A DNA stretch of 15,323 nucleotides from JANRIC01 sp033765345 (GTDB lineage: Bacteria > Bacteroidota > Bacteroidia > Cytophagales > Microscillaceae): contig JANRIC010000262.1 in the NCBI GenBank assembly GCA_033765345.1, positions 1 to 15,323 of the forward strand, written 5' to 3'. Below, piece by piece: positions 1 to 7,615 of the stretch. The position numbers and the translations under genes were made by a program. Numbering within the stretch: the stretch's first letter is position 1; each line of letters starts with the position of its first letter. The notes below the pieces were generated by a model that saw only the letters and a list, made by a program, of their open reading frames with translations, made no database searches and was not told where the DNA came from.

Positions 1-214
1 CCCCCGCCCCCCCCCCCCTCCCCCCACCCCCCCCCCCCCCCCCCCCCCCCCCCACCCCCCCCCCCCCCCCCCCACCCCCCACCCCCCCCCCCCCCCCCCC
101 CCCCCACCCCCCCCGCCCCCCCCCCCACCCCCCCCCACACGCACCACCCCACCCCCCCCCCCCCACCCCCGACCCCCACCCCCCAACCCCCAACCCCCAA
201 CCCCCAACCCCCAA
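1..214. repeat. C-rich low-complexity tract ending in CCCCCAA heptamers
   Basis: About 210 bases are almost pure C, with isolated A, and rare G or T, interruptions. From about 179 to 214 the tract becomes regular: runs of five or six C followed by AA, five copies with a 7-base period. It stops abruptly at CACCCGGTTGG, where normal mixed sequence begins. On the other strand this is a TTGGGGG-type repeat grading into poly-G. A sequencing or assembly artefact (poly-G dark-cycle reads recruited to a contig end) is the simplest explanation, because the tract lies exactly at the window edge and decays outward. A genuine telomere-like or G-quadruplex-forming repeat cannot be excluded from sequence alone. 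Confidence 0.9.
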
Positions 215-300
215 CACCCGGTTGGTACACAAGCGAAGTCGCATTGCTCTTGCTGGCTGATATATCTTTTTAGGCTTTTTTCATGACATTGTGAGCTAGA

Positions 301-552
301 GTGCGTATCCGAAATACCTTTCTTTTAGCCGATCAGTATAAGAGATTAAATCGTAAATCATACCGAATGCTCACTTACATCTCCATTATCTTTATTTGTA
401 AATTCCTGGGAATCAGACTGGGGAAAATGGAAACAATAGCAGATCATCAACTGATGATTCTAAAATCCAGGCTAAGGGCTATACATAGGGTCCTCACGCA
501 TCAACCGTTAAAATTCAAAATTGCGTTAAGCCGTATCGAGAAAGTTAATTGA
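301..552 (+). CDS. Doubtful small basic ORF, possibly a relic
   Basis: This is an 83-residue open frame starting with GTG and rich in Lys and Arg, with one moderately hydrophobic stretch at about residues 23-40. I do not recognise a family. Upstream in the same frame are in-frame stops (TGA at 292 and TAG at 271), with no promoter or ribosome binding site. The basic composition and the RIRNTFLLADQYKRLNRKSY start are loosely reminiscent of the tail of a transposase, which would make it a decayed remnant, but that is only an impression. It occupies the otherwise gene-less stretch 215-577 between the C-rich edge and the 3' end of the DUF294 gene. It may be non-coding. Confidence 0.18.
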   Translation: MRIRNTFLLADQYKRLNRKSYRMLTYISIIFICKFLGIRLGKMETIADHQLMILKSRLRAIHRVLTHQPLKFKIALSRIEKVN

Positions 553-577
553 GTTTTGGCAAATTTGCCTGGGTGCA

Positions 578-2488
578 TTAGGAGCTAAAAGAGCCGGTAA
601 ACTCTATGCTCATTCTTGTTTGGTACTTTTTGAGAATTTTAAATACCTCTTTTAGTGCTACCTGTTCTACTTGAGTGATTGATTTGGGTGCTAAATAGTT
701 ATCAGGACTTTGACCTTCCCGATCAATTTGTTGTATTTGGTTTCGAAGCCGAAGCTGCATCATATAGTAATAAGCCTGATACAATTCCTGAAAATCTTTG
801 AGGTCGAGTATTTTTTTATCCAGTAAGGTCTGAAGGCGGCTTCCTGTGTTGGTCTGGCTGATTCCGTACTTCAACGCATACACCCGGGCAAAATCTACGA
901 TAATCTGCATCGCTTTTTTAATATCCAGTACATTTTTGCGATCATCTTTTTGCATCAGTTGAAACCCTGCAAAAAAGTTTAAAGGGGGTTTAACGCTAGC
1001 CGTACTTCGTACCAAGTGGGCAAAAAACATACTTGGATGGGTTTTTAGGATATCAAAGATGGAGTCGCGCAGTTCATCCAATAATTCATAATCTCCATAA
1101 ATTGCCCTTGCATCAAAGAAAATATGGGCATTGAGGAGAGAAGCCCCGTCTGTATTAGCGATCCAATTTTGATAATACTGCTTCCAAACGGATAAAGGCT
1201 GGCACCATTGAGGGTTCTGTGCCATAAAATTTCCCTTGCAATAGCTGAAGCCAATGGCATTCAGCTCGTCACTGATTATGGTACCCAGCTCGAGGAAATA
1301 AGCCTGAACCTCTTCTAGTTTGCTTTTGTCTACATCTTCAAAAATGATGGCATTATCCTGATCGGTGCTAAGGGTTTGCTCTTTCCGGCCTTCGCTACCC
1401 AAGGCGACAAACACAAAACGAACCGGTATTTTTTTTAGGCTAAAAACGGCTCTCTCTGCTACATTCTGGGCAATGGTATCGATGACCGTAGTGATAATTT
1501 CGTTGGCTGTCTCGGATTTGATGCCTCTGTCGAAAAGTTCCAGAATAATAGAAGGCACTTTTTGCCAGCTTTCTCTGAGTTCGGATTCGCCCGTAGCATT
1601 ATGGATTGCCTGGATGAATAAAAAAGGAGACCTGCTTTGGTAAAACAGTAGTTTACTTCTTGTAATCAAACCGAGGAATTCTCCATGCCGCTCTACCAAC
1701 AGGTATTTTATTTTTCGGCGATACATCATCAGAATAGCCTCATAGATTTTGGCATCAGCCCCAATAAAGGCGATAGGGCTTGACATAATCTCCCTGACGG
1801 GTGCTTTGATGTCATAACCTCGTGCCACGACTTTGGTTTTAAAGTCAAAGTCAGTAATGATGCCTATATACTGCCCGTCTGCCTGGCATATCATCAGATA
1901 CCCGGTACGATAGCTGTGCATCAATTGGGCTGCTTCCTGGATGCTGCTATCCTCTGGGCAAGTATGTATATGATGAATACAAATATTTTCTACTGGTATT
2001 TGAAAAAAATAATCGGCATTCTCAAAAGATTCCTGAGGAATACGATCTTGTAAGTAAAAAGAATATCGCTCGTCCAACACTCTTTTTCCGAATTTACTGG
2101 CGAAAAAATCATAAAAAGCTTCATTTTGCTGGATCAATCTTGTAAAAGAATCCATAGGAATTTGCAAAAGGCGGCTATTCTCGAGAGATACCGTATCACG
2201 AATGGCGTATTTGAGATTCAGAAGGGCGGACATTTCTCCAAAAGTATCCCCAGGTACAAAAGTCTCGGAAAGTTCTTTTTGACCGTGCCGGTTCAAAAAA
2301 TATTTTTCCACACTTCCTTCATAGACCACAGAGATAAAATCTACCGGGCTTTGATTGTGGAGGTAGATGAGTTCGTCTTTTTTTAAATCCTGAAGTTGTA
2401 TCTGACCTAACAAACCCTGCAACTCAGTTGGACTAAGCAGATTAAATGGGGTAGTTTGTTCTAAAAATTCCCTAATTTCTGCATGCAT
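578..2488 (-). CDS. cNMP-binding-like / CBS-pair / DUF294 nucleotidyltransferase protein
   Basis: This 636-residue cytoplasmic protein is probably a signalling nucleotidyltransferase. The domains run in order: a cyclic-nucleotide-binding-like fold (about 14-130), a tandem CBS pair (about 165-285), a GlnD-like DUF294 nucleotidyltransferase (about 320-450) and a helical DUF294 C-terminal domain (about 490-625). The nucleotidyltransferase motif GSEGRKEQTLSTDQD (364-378) keeps the Gly-Ser pair and the two metal-binding Asp residues (D376, D378). The cNMP cassette reads GDTFGEMSALLN (80-91), but the phosphate-binding Arg seems displaced, so cAMP binding is doubtful. The family resembles the uridylyltransferase part of GlnD, but its substrate is not established. 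The ATG start follows a short leader with a TAnnTTTG element. The gene diverges from the M1 peptidase gene across 172 bp. Domain assignment is secure; function is inferred. Confidence 0.9.
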   Translation of the reverse strand: MHAEIREFLEQTTPFNLLSPTELQGLLGQIQLQDLKKDELIYLHNQSPVDFISVVYEGSVEKYFLNRHGQKELSETFVPGDTFGEMSALLNLKYAIRDTVSLENSRLLQIPMDSFTRLIQQNEAFYDFFASKFGKRVLDERYSFYLQDRIPQESFENADYFFQIPVENICIHHIHTCPEDSSIQEAAQLMHSYRTGYLMICQADGQYIGIITDFDFKTKVVARGYDIKAPVREIMSSPIAFIGADAKIYEAILMMYRRKIKYLLVERHGEFLGLITRSKLLFYQSRSPFLFIQAIHNATGESELRESWQKVPSIILELFDRGIKSETANEIITTVIDTIAQNVAERAVFSLKKIPVRFVFVALGSEGRKEQTLSTDQDNAIIFEDVDKSKLEEVQAYFLELGTIISDELNAIGFSYCKGNFMAQNPQWCQPLSVWKQYYQNWIANTDGASLLNAHIFFDARAIYGDYELLDELRDSIFDILKTHPSMFFAHLVRSTASVKPPLNFFAGFQLMQKDDRKNVLDIKKAMQIIVDFARVYALKYGISQTNTGSRLQTLLDKKILDLKDFQELYQAYYYMMQLRLRNQIQQIDREGQSPDNYLAPKSITQVEQVALKEVFKILKKYQTRMSIEFTGSFSS

Positions 2489-2522
2489 ACCCTAAGATTT
2501 AAGTTTTGAAGACTGTTTATCA

Positions 2523-2530
2523 CAAAAATA
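2523..2530 (-). promoter_or_regulatory. Candidate Bacteroidota -7 element for the DUF294 gene
   Basis: Read on the minus strand this is TATTTTTG, a full match to the TAnnTTTG -7 consensus of Bacteroidota housekeeping promoters. It lies 34 nt upstream of the ATG at 2488. The -33 box is weak: a TTG at 2547-2549 leaves only 16 nt of spacer, where 19-21 is usual. Confidence 0.4.
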
Positions 2531-2660
2531 ATCAAATCTCAGCTTCCAACGCTAAAATTTTGAATAATAAACAGGAAAAGCCTGAATTTCAATTTTCTTA
2601 TTGAAAAAAAATAGCTAAAATTGGATTTTATTCTCGATAATTCCTTAACACAATTAATTC

Positions 2661-4541
2661 ATGACAAAATTTTCTATATGTACTGCAACGTTCTACATGC
2701 TGGTAGCACTACACGGGCAAGTGCAAAGCCAGCCACTCAATCGGTGGCAACAGCGCGTGGAGTACACCATGAACATTAATATGGATGTCAAAACCAATCG
2801 TTTTGACGGCAAGCAGACACTTGTTTATTATAACAATTCACCGGATACGCTTACCCGTGTTTTTTATCATCTATACTTTAATGCCTTCCAACCCGGAAGT
2901 GAAATGGACATACGCTCTCGTACCATTGAAGACCCCGACGGAAGGGTGGGAGACCGGATTGTTGGGCTAAAACCTGACGAAATCGGCTTTCAGGAGATCA
3001 AATCTCTGCGCCAAGACGGCAAAACCCTGCAATATCACACAGAGGGGACAATTCTTGAGGTAAAGCTGGATAAACCGATCTTACCAAATAAAAAAACAGT
3101 GTTTGAAATGGAATTTTTGGCACAAGTTCCTATACAAATTCGCCGATCCGGAAGGGATAACTCCGAAGGCATTCGCTATACCATGACCCAGTGGTATCCC
3201 AAAATCTGTGAATACGACTACCAGGGCTGGCACGCAAATCCCTATATTGGGCGTGAATTCTATGGCGTTTGGGGGGATTTTGATGTCAAAATCAATATCG
3301 ATGCTTCTTATCTGATAGCAGCTACTGGTACTTTGCAAAACCCCGATCAGATCGGTTACGGGTACGAAAAAGCAGGCCAGAAAGTGAATCGCCCTTCTTC
3401 CGACAAACTCCTCTGGCATTTCAAAGCAGCCAATGTCCATGACTTTGCTTGGGGAGCCGATACCGAGTATGCCCATGATATAGTGCAGGTGCCTGATGGA
3501 CCTACCCTGCATTTTTATTATAAGAAAAACGCCAATTATGCCCGTAGCTGGAAAGAAGGGCAGCCTTACATTGTCAAAGCTTTTCAGTTTATGAATAAAT
3601 ATTTTGGTAAATATCCTTATGAGCAATTTTCAGTAATTCAAGGAGGTGATGGTGGTATGGAATACGCCATGTCTACGATGATTACCGGGAATCGATCACT
3701 TGGAAGCTTTGTAGGCGTAACAGTTCACGAGTTGATACACAGTTGGTTTCAGGGGGTATTGGCTAGCAATGAAAGCTTGTATGCTTGGATGGATGAAGGT
3801 TTTACCGAATATGCATCGAGCCTTACTATGGCCGAGTTGTTTGGCAATAACGGCAATCCCTTTGATGGGAACTATGCCGGATATTTTGCGATTGTTCGCA
3901 GAGATACCGAAGAACCTCTCAGCACACATGCGGATCATTTTCATACCAATCGTGCTTATGGTACGGCAGCATACTCCAAGGGTTGTGTGTTTTTGGCTCA
4001 ATTACGCTATGTAATCGGCGAAGAAGCCGTAGCCAAAGGAATGCTTCAATATTTTAATACCTGGAAATTTCAACATCCCAATGTCAATGATTTTATCCGT
4101 ATTATGGAAAAAGTATCTGATATAGAACTGGATTGGTACAAAGAGTATTTTGTCAATACGACCTATACCGTTGATTATGCAATTAAATCTGTAGAAGAAC
4201 AAAACGGACAAACCTTGCTGACTTTGCAGAAAATCGGAGATATGCCTATGCCACTAGATGTACTAGTAACCTATAAAAACGGTAAAAAAATGCTCTATTA
4301 CATTCCTTTAGCTTTGATGAGGGGAGAAAAAAAGCTTGTGAGTAATAATCCTGAACGCATCCTAAGTTTGGATTGGCCTTGGACTTACCCAAGCTATCAA
4401 CTGAACATAGCTGGTAAAATCAGTGAAATTGAAAAAATAGAGATTGATCCCAGCCAATTGATGGCAGATTTGGAGCGGGCAAATAACGTATATCCTTTTC
4501 AAGAAGAATTTACTTTTCCTGCCAATAAAGATTCCAAATAA
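2661..4541 (+). CDS. Secreted M1-family zinc metallopeptidase
   Basis: This 626-residue gluzincin aminopeptidase-like enzyme should remove N-terminal residues from peptides outside the cytoplasm. An N-terminal signal sequence is visible (Lys3, hydrophobic residues 5-18, cleavage probably around residues 22-25). The zinc site is complete: HELIH at 356-360 plus Glu379, giving the HExxH-x18-E spacing of the family. The substrate-binding GAMEN equivalent is GGMEY (331-335). The likely transition-state Tyr is Y438 in YSKG. The N-terminal beta domain covers roughly 30-230. The C-terminal part is short, without the long helical domain of PepN, as in other Bacteroidota M1 proteins. The start is an ATG with no Shine-Dalgarno sequence. 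A palindromic 3' flank follows. The family is certain; exact peptide specificity is unknown, and some relatives may not be aminopeptidases. Confidence 0.93.
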   Translation: MTKFSICTATFYMLVALHGQVQSQPLNRWQQRVEYTMNINMDVKTNRFDGKQTLVYYNNSPDTLTRVFYHLYFNAFQPGSEMDIRSRTIEDPDGRVGDRIVGLKPDEIGFQEIKSLRQDGKTLQYHTEGTILEVKLDKPILPNKKTVFEMEFLAQVPIQIRRSGRDNSEGIRYTMTQWYPKICEYDYQGWHANPYIGREFYGVWGDFDVKINIDASYLIAATGTLQNPDQIGYGYEKAGQKVNRPSSDKLLWHFKAANVHDFAWGADTEYAHDIVQVPDGPTLHFYYKKNANYARSWKEGQPYIVKAFQFMNKYFGKYPYEQFSVIQGGDGGMEYAMSTMITGNRSLGSFVGVTVHELIHSWFQGVLASNESLYAWMDEGFTEYASSLTMAELFGNNGNPFDGNYAGYFAIVRRDTEEPLSTHADHFHTNRAYGTAAYSKGCVFLAQLRYVIGEEAVAKGMLQYFNTWKFQHPNVNDFIRIMEKVSDIELDWYKEYFVNTTYTVDYAIKSVEEQNGQTLLTLQKIGDMPMPLDVLVTYKNGKKMLYYIPLALMRGEKKLVSNNPERILSLDWPWTYPSYQLNIAGKISEIEKIEIDPSQLMADLERANNVYPFQEEFTFPANKDSK

Positions 4542-4552
4542 ATTTTTAAAAG

Positions 4553-4592
4553 ATACCAAAATTTCAAAACCTTTTGGTGCAAATTTTGGTAT
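4553..4592 (+). terminator. AT-rich inverted repeat after the M1 gene, possible terminator
   Basis: ATACCAAAATTT (4553-4564) is a perfect 12-base complement of AAATTTTGGTAT (4581-4592), with a 16-base loop, 11 bases after the peptidase stop codon. It could end the transcript, but only a broken T run (TATTTATC) follows. The loop contains another TTTTGGT (4572-4578) that can pair with the same left arm, so two hairpins compete. Confidence 0.45.
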
Positions 4593-4665
4593 TTATCACA
4601 TTATATTGATCCTTCTTCGTGTTCCAGGATTTTTTTTACAAAAAGCAAACATACAAATTATTTGA

Positions 4666-4679
4666 CCCAAAAATTTGGG
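4666..4679. promoter_or_regulatory. Palindrome CCCAAAAATTTGGG upstream of the GAF gene
   Basis: Six-base perfect arms (CCCAAA / TTTGGG) flank an AA centre, 50 bases before the chosen ATG at 4730. Position and symmetry would suit an operator, but no regulator family is identified. The surrounding 4542-4729 gap shows no clean TAnnTTTG promoter element. Confidence 0.25.
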
Positions 4680-4729
4680 AGATTATTCGCACATAATAGT
4701 TGCTTATTTTAAAATCTAAAGACAAATCT

Positions 4730-6172
4730 ATGAACGTGCTTATTAAGCTGTGGAGGTTGCTAACCAATATAGGTGTTTATCAGGACTTATCTTTTCAACT
4801 TCAACAAAGAATACGCCTTTCTAATCAATTAAGTCTTATCGTAAGTCTTTCCGCTTTATCTTTTATCATTATAGATATATTCACTTACGGCTATTTTACA
4901 GCCCTGCCCATGCTGGTTCTATTTTTAGTCGGTTCTTCCATTCCCTTATTTAATCATATCGGATTCAATGGCATCTCTCGCCTTATTCTGAGCGTGGCAC
5001 CTCCTTTGGGCACACTTATCCTCAATTTGAGCATTAAGCTCAACCATCCCGAAAAAATCGGGCTGATTCATTACATCACTCCTCGGATGATTATCATTGC
5101 TTTTATTAGTATTCCTTTGATTTTATTCACCACGGGCGAATCTCTTTTTTTGGGGATTGCCCTAAGCCTGATTTTATTCATGGGCACTATGGGGTATGGG
5201 TATGCCCATGAATATTTCAATGTATCCTACAAAGACCTGAATATTGAAGCTTCTTATTATGATCAGATCATTCGAGAAGATATAATTTTGCTGTTATTGA
5301 TTTTGGTCTTGGGCTTACTTTTTTTCCGTTATCTTAACTTCCAATACGAAACACGCACAACGAGACTTCTTTTTGAAGCACAAGAAAAAAATAAAAAGTT
5401 GAACGAACGCGAAACACACCTTGAGCGTACCCTGGAGGAAGTCCGAAAATCCAGAGAGGAAGATAAAAAAAGAAACTGGGAATCCAAGGGTTTGGCTCGA
5501 TTTGCAAATCTACTGAGATCAAGAGCTGATGAAGACAAACTGTACAATATTTTGCTTTCGGGTATTGTCAAATACGTAGATGCCAGTCAGGGAGGGTTGT
5601 ATCTCTTGGATCAGGATAAATTTACCTCCGAAGGGGTCAAGGAAGTAAATATGGTGGCCTGTTATGCCTATTCAAGGCAAAAAATTGAGCAAAAAACCTT
5701 TCAAAGCCACCAAGGGCTTATCGGGCAATGCCTTGCCTCTGCCAAAACCCTGACACTCACTGATATTCCTGATGATTATCTGAAGATAAGCACTGGGCTG
5801 GGTTATACCAAACCGAGGTTTCTGATCGTTTTGCCCATTAGCTTCCACGATCACGTGCAAGGAGTTCTTGAATTGGCTTTTATTAAAAACCAGGAAGCTT
5901 ATAAAATCAGATTTCTCGAGAAACTTTCTGAAAATATCGGCGGAATCATCGTCGGGAGTAAAATTAATGAAAATAGTTCCCAGATTTATAAAGAATATCA
6001 ACAAACATTGCACAAACTAAAGATCAAAGAAGAAGAAAATGCTTTTTTGCGCGAACAATTAAACAAGAGTTCAACTGAACAGGAAATGAAGGAGGAAAAA
6101 AAACTTGATCAAACTTATGAATTAGAAAATAAAAACTCTCAAGAAAACCTCCAGGAACTACCCAAAGTCTAA
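4730..6172 (+). CDS. Membrane-anchored GAF-domain protein
   Basis: The protein has 480 residues from the ATG at 4730. A TTG ten codons upstream is in frame but less likely, since the ATG begins a normal amphipathic N-terminus. About six membrane segments fall between residues 34 and 200 (near 34-50, 56-73, 83-101, 119-134, 138-157 and 184-200). A charged coiled coil follows (about 205-250), then a GAF domain (about 265-412) with a GLIGQCLAS...LTDIPDDY segment, and a second Glu/Lys-rich coiled coil to the C-terminus. This is the layout of a sensor, but no HisKA/HATPase, GGDEF or phosphatase domain follows, so any output must go through a partner, probably by the coiled coils. The GAF ligand cannot be predicted. 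It stands alone between the M1 peptidase and glyA genes. Domain call is firm; role is unknown. Confidence 0.82.
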   Translation: MNVLIKLWRLLTNIGVYQDLSFQLQQRIRLSNQLSLIVSLSALSFIIIDIFTYGYFTALPMLVLFLVGSSIPLFNHIGFNGISRLILSVAPPLGTLILNLSIKLNHPEKIGLIHYITPRMIIIAFISIPLILFTTGESLFLGIALSLILFMGTMGYGYAHEYFNVSYKDLNIEASYYDQIIREDIILLLLILVLGLLFFRYLNFQYETRTTRLLFEAQEKNKKLNERETHLERTLEEVRKSREEDKKRNWESKGLARFANLLRSRADEDKLYNILLSGIVKYVDASQGGLYLLDQDKFTSEGVKEVNMVACYAYSRQKIEQKTFQSHQGLIGQCLASAKTLTLTDIPDDYLKISTGLGYTKPRFLIVLPISFHDHVQGVLELAFIKNQEAYKIRFLEKLSENIGGIIVGSKINENSSQIYKEYQQTLHKLKIKEEENAFLREQLNKSSTEQEMKEEKKLDQTYELENKNSQENLQELPKV

Positions 6173-6208
6173 AAACTTAAATCCTCACTACGATCTCTCG
6201 AAAATTCC

Positions 6209-6240
6209 TTTCCGTATTCTGTATTTTAATCTTATCTTTG
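6209..6240 (+). promoter_or_regulatory. Bacteroidota-type promoter for glyA
   Basis: TATCTTTG (6233-6240) matches the TAnnTTTG -7 consensus. It is preceded after a 20-base spacer by TTTC (6209-6212), one base off the TTTG -33 box. The spacing is within the 19-21 expected for the Bacteroidota primary sigma factor. The ATG follows 20 bases downstream, implying a very short leader. Confidence 0.6.
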
Positions 6241-6260
6241 AAAAAAAATAGGATGTTAGA

Positions 6261-7556
6261 ATGATTGATATACAGGAAACAAGCGTCAAAGATTCAAAAC
6301 TTTTTGATCTCATCCATCAGGAAGAAAAAAGACAAACCCGAGGCTTAGAACTTATCGCCTCCGAAAATTTTATCTCCGAACAGGTGCGCCTTGCCATGAG
6401 CAGTGTGCTTACCCATAAATATGCCGAGGGGCTTCCCGGTAAACGTTATTATGGCGGCTGCGAAGTAGTAGATCAAGTTGAGCAACTTGCCATTGATCGC
6501 GCCAAAGAGCTTTTTGGGGCTTCCTGGGCAAATGTACAACCCCACTCCGGCGCGCAAGCCAATGCTGCCGTAATGCTCGCTATACTCAATCCTGGCGACA
6601 AAATCCTGGGTTTTGATCTCTCACACGGAGGTCACCTCACCCACGGTTCGTCGGTGAACTTCTCAGGCAAACTTTACCAACCGTTTTTTTATGGAGTTGA
6701 AAAAGAAACTGGGCTGATCAATTGGGATAAAGTAGAGGAAATAGCCCTGAAAGAAAAACCCAAATTACTTATCTGTGGAGCTTCTGCTTATTCAAGAGAT
6801 TGGGATTATGCCCGATTAAGGCACATTGCTGACCAGATTGGTGCTTTGTTATTGGCTGATATTTCGCACCCTGCTGGGCTAATTGCCAAAAAATTATTAA
6901 ACGATCCTCTTGAGCATTGCCACATCATCACTACCACTACCCACAAAACCCTGCGGGGACCTCGTGGAGGCATGATTATGCTCAGACACGACTTCGAGAA
7001 TCCTTTCGGACTCAAAGGACCCAAAGGAGAGTTGAGACTTATGTCTTCGCTTTTGGATAGTGGCGTTTTCCCTGGTACACAAGGCGGACCCCTTGAACAC
7101 GTGATCGCCGCCAAAGCCGTCGCTTATGGAGAAGCTCTAGAACAAGATTACACCCAATATATCCATCAGGTAAAACAAAATGCCAAAGTGATGGCAGAGG
7201 CTTTTGTACAGAAAGGCTATGAAGTCATCTCCGGAGGTACGGATAATCACCTGATGCTCATAGATCTGAGATCCAAGGGCTTGACCGGCAAGCTTGCCGA
7301 ATCCGTACTTGGCGAAGCGGACATTACCATTAATAAAAATATGGTGCCTTTTGATGATAAATCTCCTTTCGTGACTTCAGGCATGCGCTTGGGTACGGCT
7401 GCCCTAACTACCCGCGGGCTGATGGAAGATGACATGCGCCGTATCGTAGATTATATCGATGAGATACTTCAAAATCACGATTCCACAGCCAAAATTGCTT
7501 CGGTTCGTCATGAAATTAATGCCTGGATGCAGGATATACCTTTATTTAAATCCTAA
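6261..7556 (+). CDS. glyA: Serine hydroxymethyltransferase
   Basis: This cytosolic PLP enzyme interconverts serine and glycine while loading one-carbon units onto tetrahydrofolate, feeding purine, thymidylate and methionine synthesis. Its 431 residues are close to the usual 415-430. The cofactor lysine is K229 in TTTTHKTLRGPRGG, the same number as in the E. coli enzyme. Other signatures present are LIASENF (31-37), the KYAEGLPGKRYYGG segment (53-66), HSGAQAN (95-101), and DISHPAGLIA (200-209) for the pyridine-nitrogen Asp. The start is an ATG with AGGAT about ten bases ahead, one of the few leaders here with any Shine-Dalgarno resemblance. A good promoter precedes it. tatC follows after 59 bp with no terminator, so read-through is possible. 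Confidence 0.98.
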   Translation: MIDIQETSVKDSKLFDLIHQEEKRQTRGLELIASENFISEQVRLAMSSVLTHKYAEGLPGKRYYGGCEVVDQVEQLAIDRAKELFGASWANVQPHSGAQANAAVMLAILNPGDKILGFDLSHGGHLTHGSSVNFSGKLYQPFFYGVEKETGLINWDKVEEIALKEKPKLLICGASAYSRDWDYARLRHIADQIGALLLADISHPAGLIAKKLLNDPLEHCHIITTTTHKTLRGPRGGMIMLRHDFENPFGLKGPKGELRLMSSLLDSGVFPGTQGGPLEHVIAAKAVAYGEALEQDYTQYIHQVKQNAKVMAEAFVQKGYEVISGGTDNHLMLIDLRSKGLTGKLAESVLGEADITINKNMVPFDDKSPFVTSGMRLGTAALTTRGLMEDDMRRIVDYIDEILQNHDSTAKIASVRHEINAWMQDIPLFKS

Positions 7557-7584
7557 TCCCCAAGTATTTCAGGGAGAATTTGTT

Positions 7585-7592
7585 TATATTTG
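7585..7592 (+). promoter_or_regulatory. Candidate -7 element for tatC
   Basis: TATATTTG matches TAnnTTTG and lies 23 bases before the ATG at 7616. No good -33 box is seen at the right spacing. It matters for the start choice: a possible TTG start at 7580 would lie upstream of the transcript made from this element, which favours the ATG. Confidence 0.4.
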
Positions 7593-7615
7593 ATGTGTGT
7601 ATAAAAAAAACGGAT

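Noticed and set aside
1..214. True bacterial telomere
   Set aside because: It is not called as such because the pattern sits at a window edge, degrades outward and fits poly-G sequencing artefacts. Linear-replicon hairpin or protein-capped ends do not use such repeats.
179..214. CRISPR-like array
   Set aside because: The units are seven bases with no spacers, so this is a simple tandem repeat.
558..569. Palindrome GGCAAATTTGCC just beyond the DUF294 stop
   Set aside because: It was considered as a terminator, but the stem is only four or five pairs and no T run follows on the minus strand. It may be chance.
3081..3626. 181-residue minus-strand open frame inside the M1 peptidase gene
   Set aside because: It lies wholly antisense to a clear gene with intact zinc motifs and its translation shows no recognisable domain. 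It is a shadow frame.
6806..7114. 102-residue minus-strand frame inside glyA
   Set aside because: It is a shadow of the conserved PLP-lysine region, with Pro/Arg/Gly-rich composition reflecting the opposite coding strand.
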